In this document: piece after piece, positions 54,601-63,600 of the stretch | How positions within the stretch are numbered: position 1 is the first letter of the stretch | Layout of the letters: each line of letters begins with the position of its first letter | Assembly (NCBI RefSeq): GCF_001522545.3 | Contig: NC_031776.1 | Span: forward strand, 30,966,342-31,030,341 | Length of the DNA: 64,000 nucleotides | Origin: Parus major | Lineage: Eukaryota > Chordata > Aves > Passeriformes > Paridae | Reading direction: 5' to 3' | Program-made: the position numbers and the translations under genes | The notes under the pieces: generated by a model | The model's input: the letters and a program-made list of their open reading frames with translations, nothing else | Database searches by the model: none | What the model was told of the DNA's origin: nothing

Positions 54601-57600
54601 TGAGGAACATCTCTCACAGAGTAGCTCAAATTTGAAGTAAAAATTGGAGCAAGCTTTTAGTTTTTTGAGTAATTTGGGTTAATTAACAACGAGAGCAGCC
54701 ACACTGAACAAGAAAGCATCTTTATCTGTTGGCTGCTTTGTGTAATACTTAGCCTAGGACATTGTCTGGCTGGTGCAGCCTTGGCAGAGATGCCAGGAGG
54801 GGCATTCAGGGATGGGGCAGCCCATCCTCCCCAGCACAAACAGGTCACCAGCAGAGCAGGCTGAAGGGACAAGCCATTGTTATGGACATTAAACACCCTC
54901 TGCTGCAATTAATTCAACAAGGAAGCTGTAAGAAGTAGCACTCATCCACCTAGACCTGATACCTGCTCCTCCAGGTATCAGGTCTAGGTCTCCAAAGACA
55001 GGATTTTCACCAGTCTACTTGTCCTTTGAATGAACTTCAGTAAAATTGTTGGCCAGCTTTCACACAGGGCTGTGGAGGAACAGTGCACAGAATTTACATG
55101 ACAAAAATAGTGATTGAAAGTAGAATTGGTAAAAACTCACTTGCTGCCAAGAAGTATAGCAACTTGTTGCCTGATTTTAGAGCTATTACTAAGACTATGT
55201 GCAAATATTGAGGGAGAGTCTTCTGATCTGTGTTGCAGACTGCATGTAAATACAGTCTCCAGCTAATTGCCTTGGAATGCCAGTAGTCTTTAAAACTCAA
55301 AAAAACATATGGCACTGAAAATTAAAGTAATTCTTGTGTGCAAACTAGGATGGTGTACTATTTTTTTTTCCTTAATTTTTTTTTTTTTAAATGCAGTATT
55401 AAAGCCATTGCTCTTCTCTGGGTCCTTTCCAAAATGCCATTAAAGCATCAGGTAGGTGGAACATTTGTAGGTCTCTCATGGAACTCAGGCACTGGGTGTT
55501 TAGATAAAAGGGTGTGTTCAGTTACTCAGTCACCAAAGCTGCTTCTTACTAAGGTGACATTCACCCTTTTCTTCACAAAGAAGATAATTATTTTGCATCT
55601 TTGACCAAAACAGTGAAAATTTGGTATTTCAAAATGAGATTTTAGTATTTTTAGGTCAAGTATTGTTTCAGCTTGCTGAGATTACAGCTGTCTGATGCAT
55701 CCTGGGTTTTGTCCAATTAGAAATTAAGAGGGCCTTGATATTGATTTCTTTATACCTTGACTATGAGTGAAAAAGCTTCAGTTTTCTTCCAATTTGGTAG
55801 GAAACCAAACTAATAATATAATGAAAGATCAAACATTATAGAAATCAAATAGGAATGAGTGAACTACTTCTTTCCCTGGCTTTTGTGGTACGGGAGATAA
55901 GAAACCAGCTCCGATTAAATATTGCTTCTTCAAATTCATAACAACTAAAAATATTCTTTTCCTTGCCATTACAGGATAAGAAGGCTTATCTGGATGTCAT
56001 CCACACCTATATGGAGGTCCATGGAACAGTTCATGGGACAAGCACCATGTACATTCCTGGCTATGTAAAGAACCATGGAATACTCAGCGGGCGGGATTTG
56101 CAGTTTCTGCTGAGGGAAACCAAAGTAAGTTTGTCAAGCAGGAGTGGTGGCAAAAAATATCTCCAAATTGAGGGTGTCTGAAGTGCATGCATTTCACCTC
56201 CTATGAATAAGCTCCTAATTTAAAAGCACTGGAAAAAAAATTATCATGTGTAAAGGAGCTTAAGTTGTGTCCTGTGTGCCAAGAATACGTTTTTCATCGT
56301 TTTTCTGTGTTTGGTGGATTGACAGCTCATATTAGAGAATTGGGATGAAAACCTACAGTCTCATTTAACAACCAGCTTGAGAACCAGGGATAAAGGCATT
56401 TTTCATTTTCTTGAATGTGATATTCAGCTCAGGGAGATTATCAGCTGAGAATGTGCTCTGTTTTACATCCCTGAGGTCAAAGTTAGGTAACATCCAAAAG
56501 CTGCACAGCCGCATGCTTGCTCTGCCCTCCCAGTGACTTTAACCCAGAGCGACCCTGCTCGCTCAGGGAGAAAAGCAAAGCTGCACTTCATTTGCCATTC
56601 ATGTCCTTCCTCTGCTTCAGCTGTGCACAGAGAGAGCACAAGAGCCTGGCTTTTTGTGGTGTGCTTTGCCTCTGGCTCCAGAGTCAAGGGAACTCGAGAT
56701 AAGGGACGGGATATACATTGAAATAAACTTCGGTCCCCAGAGCTTTGTCGGGTTTCTCTGCCCTTCCCATAATTTTTGTGGCACTTTGCAGCACTAAAGC
56801 ACTTTGGTAGATTACATTTAAATAGGATGTTTAACTTCAAGTTGGTGAAAGAAGGGGATTGTGTGTTAAAATTAGCAAAATCCATGGAAGTGCACCACTG
56901 TTGATAGTTTCTTGCTGTGCACTTCCACAGAAAAATCTCTTTAAAGAAAAGAAAAAAACAAGCACCTCTTAGGCTTCCCACACAACTGCAGAGATCTCCT
57001 TTTTTAAGTACTTGGGAAAATGATGGTAATTTGACACCTCTGTGTGACAGCTGTTGGTAAATTGAGTTTTTAAAGGCAACCACTGTGTGTATGTACTTGA
57101 TGCATGCAGATACACATAGTGTTGCATATTAAAAAGTCAACATTTGCTTTCGTCATAGATAATCTGAGATTACACAGCTTTTGCCTGTGTGGAGTATGAA
57201 ATCCCTGTGTTAATCATAATGTGGGAAGAATATTGACCTTGTAATAACCCCAGGCATGAACAGTGACTATCTCCTAAAAAAACATGGGTTCTAGTCACTG
57301 AAATAGTAAAATCAGCAAATGGACTTCATTTAGAATTAGTGAACTCCCTATAAAAATGTTAGTTCATAAAAATAGTTACATTTAACTAAGCCTTCCTCTA
57401 ATTTTTTATCAGCCATCTTGCATGTATCACATCACCAAGCTTGCTTTTCAGTATTAACTAGGTATCTAATTGTTATTGGTTATATTTGCTGTGCTCTAAG
57501 ATGCAGTGTAAAGACACATTCCATTTAGGACAAATTCAAGTTGATACCTATGTGTTATGCAATTTAGTTGTATGGATTTTGTGACAGGAGGTAGCAGACT

Positions 57601-60600
57601 ACTTCCACTCAGATTTCAAGCAGTAATTGCTGCATCAGATAGAAGAGACTTCTTTGTGTTGGGATTGTGAAGTGCTCCTGAGATAGTAAATTGCTTATTT
57701 TCCACAAAAAGTATTTGGTGAAAAGCATGGATTTCTGCTGTACTGTTGTTAGAGTCCTAGAGCATTTTAGATTTTAATGATTTTTATTCTATTATTGTGT
57801 ATTGGTTATGGTTGTTTTTTTTCCTTCATAACATTGGGGAAAATGCTTTTCAGAATTTGCTGCATTTTGTAGTAGATGGCATTGAGAAAATCATTGGTGT
57901 ATTTCAGAAACCTGTATCAGGAAGTCAGGGTTTTAAAAACTACATCTGCAAGCAGTATTTTTATATATGGCTTTTCTGAACTTTAGTTAGCAGGTTTGCA
58001 AATGACAAAAGCTGTTTTCCTTTTAAGAAAATTATTTATTTAGAATACAGCCAGGCTAACAAAACTTTCCCCTGATGATAAGCCCTTAATTATCCATCTG
58101 CTTCTCCTAATACATAAATATTGTCAGGGAATGAGAGTGCAATGTATTTCTGATTTTGCAATGAAATGAAATTACATATGGCTTATTGCATCATGCATTT
58201 TGCTTATTATTCCTCTCTAATACAGTTTCAAAATATCTAATTGAACAGCAACAGTAAAACAGCAGCATCCTGGGATTGAAAGTGGAAACTGAGATCTCCC
58301 ATCTGATTTGTCTGGACATTTCAGTTGGAGGGGGATTGGGGGTGGGTGGGGGTTTTTGTATTTTTTTGTATTTTTTTGCTGGCTGATGTTTAGTATCTCA
58401 TGGGTACTCTGGCTGTTGTCAGCATATGGTTACCTGTCAGTGTTGATCAACAGACACACTTGCTGCCTGTGTGTTCACAGTTCCAGATTTTCATACCCTT
58501 TAAGAGGCAATACTTGAACACAGCTTAGTACAGAACACTGCTCACCTGTCACCAGTGGCCATCTGCTGCCTGTGTGGGTCACTTGTGTTTATATCAGATG
58601 GATCATGAGTCGAATTGCTAAAATAAGTGCAGGTTTCTCACAAAAATCAAGCTGACTTGAACAGGAGCTTTGTGCCTGGAGGAGCCCCGTGTGTGTGTGC
58701 ACATGCATCCAGTGATGTTCAAGGACACTTTTTAATCATAATCACTTTATTCACTTGGCAACATGGCCAGAGTCCCCTAATGAATTTAGTTATGGACTTT
58801 TGTCACCAGGCTATCCGTGTGCTGTGAGTGTGGGAATAATCAGGGCTGTAACTGCAGGCTGGAAACATCTGTGGGTGCAATGCTTGTCTGGAGCATCGTG
58901 GGGAGACAGCAACCTTTGTCCTTAAACTTCCAGAAACCTCCATGTGTGTTGAGACCATGGGCAAGAATTGTCTGTCATTGGTTGTGATTTCAACACTGTG
59001 TTAGCAGGATTTTGTTAGGTCAGCTGACAAATGATCTGGTTTTCAGAAAGGGAGAGCTAAATAATAATTTAACAAATCACATGGTTCAGCCTAGTCAGAA
59101 GTGTCAGCTTATGCTGCACTGCTTTGCTTTGTCCTTAGCAAAATACCAATAGGTGACAGGCTCAGTCCTGTGATTCTTAATCACAGCTTTGCATTCCCAA
59201 AATGTCTTTGGTCCCTGCAGTAGCTGGTAGGACACAGTTATTCCGGGCAGTGTGGGGCTGCCATTTCATTCTGTGTGTGCTATAAAGCAGCACATTTCGG
59301 AGGGAGGGAGTTCTGCAGGCAGGAGGGGCTGTTTGAGATTCACCATGGCTGGTTCAGCTGTGTAGAGCATGACAAAAACGAGCCATGTCTCCAGTTCCTA
59401 ATGAGAAGATGTAAAGCCATTCATCACGTCGGAGGACAATGGGGTAGGCGAGCTGGCAGCTTTCCTGCCGGCTCCCAGGGCTCCTTGCCAAGTGGACAGC
59501 TGGAGGAGTTGGACCAGGCTCTCTTGGAGGAACCAGTGTTGAATTCTTGAGAAATATTTCTCCTTTCAAGAAAGTTTCAGATGCAACTTTCTCCTGCAAG
59601 TCACTGAATTTTTCAGAGAGTTCAAGTTCCTTTACTAAGTGGGTTTCTCAATTTCTGTATGGGGATTAATAAAACTAGGAGCAACACCCTGCTTAGACAT
59701 AGGCAAACAAACTTTGTTTTCATATTGCCTTTTATGATGGAATATATATTTACTTCTGCACACTTCATAAAATCAGCTGAAAGGATGTTTACCTAGTGAC
59801 TCTATTCTCAAGTTGTTTGAACCACAAAAGGATTGACTTTTGCAGAAAGTACTTTGTATTTTGTATTGATGAGAAGAATATGACAAGATAGTTAACCTTT
59901 GCTATACTCCTCTTTCTGGAGCTCGGAAGAGAATATATAAGTTCAGTAAGGAGACATATTAAAGTGGTGATAAACCTACCAACCTAACAGAATAAATTAA
60001 ATAAAGTGCAGTAATGTTAGAAAGGGGAGAGGAAAAGATATGCTCCTGTGCATGGAACTACAGCAGACTTTCAGGAGACTATTTAGTCTCTGAAATGTGA
60101 GATTTTTTTCTCAACTATTCAGCTAGTCATAATTACAGCAGTGAAGTAAAGCATTCACTCCATATTTTATACTTTTGGCTATAATTTAGGAAGACTCTTT
60201 ACTTACTTATTTTAATAGTAGTCTGATGTGGTACTGTAAACTCAACAACAAAAAAGGAAAAACAAAAGACCCCCATATTGCTTTTCATGAGAGGGGTTGT
60301 GAGTCACTTTTTGTGTCAGAGATGTCTCCATGTAACTCTGCACTGTGAGAGGACCCTTTGCATTGCAGCAAGAGGAGTGGTGTCTTGGCTGGTGTGATGC
60401 TGGGTGGCAAAAGTCTGACATTCCAAACCAGAGGCTGAGTTCATTACAAAGGTGGGAAAGGTTCCCTAGGAGCCTTTGTTATGAAAATCAAACTGTTAAG
60501 GGTTTCAGCTTTACTCAAGTTGGGGCAGTGATGTTGCAGACACAAATCTCCTTCTCTGGGCCACGCAGACCTACAGACACAGACACACTGGGGCAGCAGA

Positions 60601-63600
60601 CCTTGCTAAAAAGGAGTGGGGGAAAAAAAAAAACCCAACCCCACACTGCTGTTTCCATGTTTATTCTACTCCTGTATTTGTTGGCCGTTATCTCTTTTAG
60701 ATAAACTTTTACCATGTCCATGGGGTGTGTCAGTGTGCACAGAGCCGGCTGTGCCGTGTGCTCACTTAAAGCTCTCCAGCAAAAATAATAGCTTTTGCTT
60801 TCAGAAACATTGGAAAGGTGAGAAAAATGCTCACAAACAGAATATGATTTTTTTCCAAGCACTAATCAACCAGTAAAGCATAAAGCAATTCTCCCCTGCA
60901 AAGCAGTTCAGCTGCAGCTAACAGAGTGAGATCAGGACTAATATTTTTAGGCACACGTACCCACTGTGGTGTTACCAGCTCAGTCACATTTGAAGTTTTG
61001 CAATATGGATCTTCAGCCCTAGGGTGCAGGTGCCTCCCCATGGTGACTAACCATGTAGGTTACCAGACCTACATCTGGTGAGAAATTACTCCAAGAGCCA
61101 GAGGCAGCACCTTCAGTGCTGGAGGCAGCAGTGTACAGCTACATCATAAATTAGGGGAAGCACAGTCTGGTCTAAATCTTCACTCTGTGGGACAGAGCCT
61201 TGTCTTCCCAACAGCCCCACCTGTATTGAAGATGGATGTTTGCTTCACCAGTACCTGAAAATGGTTGGTGGTTAATTCTACCTTTTCCTTTTCTCAGTTC
61301 TTTTTCAGTTAGTGACTCGCAGTATTTGCTGCATACTTTTAGGCAGCACCTTGACGGATTGTTTTAGCCTTTCTGGAAATAACAAGCTGCATGTAATTCA
61401 AAGGATTAGCAAATGAGAGCATCGTGACTTACAGAAAAGGCCTGTGTTCTCTAATACTTGCTCTTTTAATCATAATGAGTGTGACTTTCTTGAGGCATGT
61501 AAGATATTTCTGTTTTGCTCTTCATACCAGAAAAAAATACTGACTCCCTATCCAAGGAACGTTAGTTGTAGAAAGACTCACAGAATGATTTGGGCTGAAA
61601 AGGACCTTAAAGATCATCATTCTGCCATTGGCAAGGCCACTTTATAAGGGACAATTTTCTGGAGCAGGGTGTGGCTTGAGTTTGGGAATCTCAGCTGGTT
61701 CGATGATGATGTGCTGGAGGGTGATGGAAGGGCTGAAGGAAGGATTGGAGGGGCTGCAGGCAGCTGTGAGCCAGGCTGCAAGCTCAGGCCACCAGGCAGC
61801 ACACACACACACAAACAAACACACCCTGTTCCAGGGATCACACACATCCTTCTTTCTTCCTTCAAAGGAGCAGTGCTGCTTAGAGGTAAGGTTGGAAAAT
61901 GGATGGGAAACAGGTGGTAAGCTATTTATTATAGATTAAGTGATGGCAGTGCTCTCTGTGCTGTCAAAACATAAACCCATGTTTCTTTTCCCATGGAGCT
62001 TCCTCCCAAATAAATGGACCAGTCAGACACAGAACTCAGCAGTGCACAGCAGCAGTTTATTAAAAAAGAGCAAAATTAAGCAAACAACCCAGCAATCCCT
62101 ATATCACAGACAAACACAGGATCGTAGGAGAATTGATACTTTGGGTTTAATTGCTGGTTCTCAGCTGGTTTTCTTCCTGAACTAAGGAGTAGTTTAAATA
62201 AATAATATTTTATCTGCAGATAAAATGCATGGTTTCATGTCCTTATTCCTTGTTTTCAAACGATTATCTTTTTGTAAATTCAGTTTCTTTTGAGATTATA
62301 TTTAGTATGCATTTCTCTCACTGAAAGGTGGTATATTTTATGCCACATACAAAACCAGAATTTAGATCATTTGTCTTTAGCAGAAATAGCTTCCAGATCT
62401 TTTTGTTATTAGCCACTGGAGAGTTTCTGTAACATTTAAATCTGTGAGAGAGTTGAGAAACTTTTTGCAAGTAGGCAACTTCTTTAACCTGAATATTGAG
62501 AACTGAAATTACAATATTCAGCTCCACACAGTGAAAAATGTATATCCTCAGCTATGCTGAGAAGTGTTAACTTGCTTTTCTAAAATGAGCCAACTCTGAA
62601 TTTATACTGTTGTTGCCATGGGTTGGGGAGGATTGATGCTGCAATGCCTTTGCACGACAGGGCTGACTACAGGTTTATGCATCAATGTTGGGATCAGCTC
62701 CTAGGAAGAGCCTCCCGCTGTGAATGTTCTGTTACTGGGATTTATTTCCATGTTGCAGAAGATTTAATGCAGAATAGTATACCTTGACCTCTTTAAATAT
62801 GTGTCCTGATTGCATGACTGTCATAGTTATGAAGTATGTGCTTTATTTTCCTGATAAAAGCAGTAGCTATATATATATATATATGTATGTATATATGTAC
62901 ACATTGTTATGCAGCAGTACTGAGAAATTGCTGTTCCAACTCAGAGCTTGCAGTTCTCCCATTATACACAGACCTTCAAATGAAGGTGAAGAATCCTATA
63001 TTTCATTCAGGGGGTTTCATTATGTTTGGCCAGGAAAGGGGTCAAGATTTTTTTCAGGCATTTAAAAAAAAAATTAAATTTTAAAACTCTGAAAATTAAA
63101 AAAAAAAAGTTTAATGTGTTTTCAGTGGAGCAGAGCAGTGCCTTTTCTAGAGCACCTGGGATCTCAGCTGGTGGAGGAAAAGCTTTGGGATGGATTTTTG
63201 CTCTGGTTTCCCGTGGAGGCGTTGAAACCTCTGAAGCCCCTGTGGGCTCTTGCTGCCGTGGTCCAGTGTCGTGAGCTGCTGTTTGCTGCCACCTACCGTT
63301 TTAATTAGGAGGCTTAATTAGTGTGCCAAGAGCATGTTCCTGTTGGCAAAGCCAGCGGCTTGGCTGCTCTGGGAGTCGGGCAAACACTGGTGCAGCTGTT
63401 CCTGGAGATTGCTGCCTTAGAAGCTGTACCTGTAGGAAAGCCCCAGCAGCTCCACTTCAACCCCAGCCAAACCACCAAGTTTTCCCCCACCCCAAAAAAG
63501 CCCTAAAAGGGTCTGTTGTTGCCTCAGCACCATGAAAATCCACCTCAGCTCATTACAGATGGTGATTGTCAAATGTGTTTTACAGGACATTGCGTTACTG

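Larger units (their letters stand above)
45770..55974 (+). other. MGAT5 intron (10,205 bp) between coding exons 10 and 11
   Basis: Contains a 9-bp hairpin at 47718-47743 (ATTCACATT and its complement, 8-nt loop), a G10 run at 48845-48854, a spaced 22-bp direct repeat at 49430-49486, an 18-bp perfect hairpin at 54948-54989 and poly(T) near 55359-55388. Open frames are short and unlike known proteins. No CR1 was recognised in this intron. Confidence 0.9.

Noticed and set aside
61617..61939. Overlapping frames of 67-103 codons on both strands
   Set aside because: They overlap a CR1 stub and an AC/CAAA simple repeat. The peptides are low-complexity translations of repeat.
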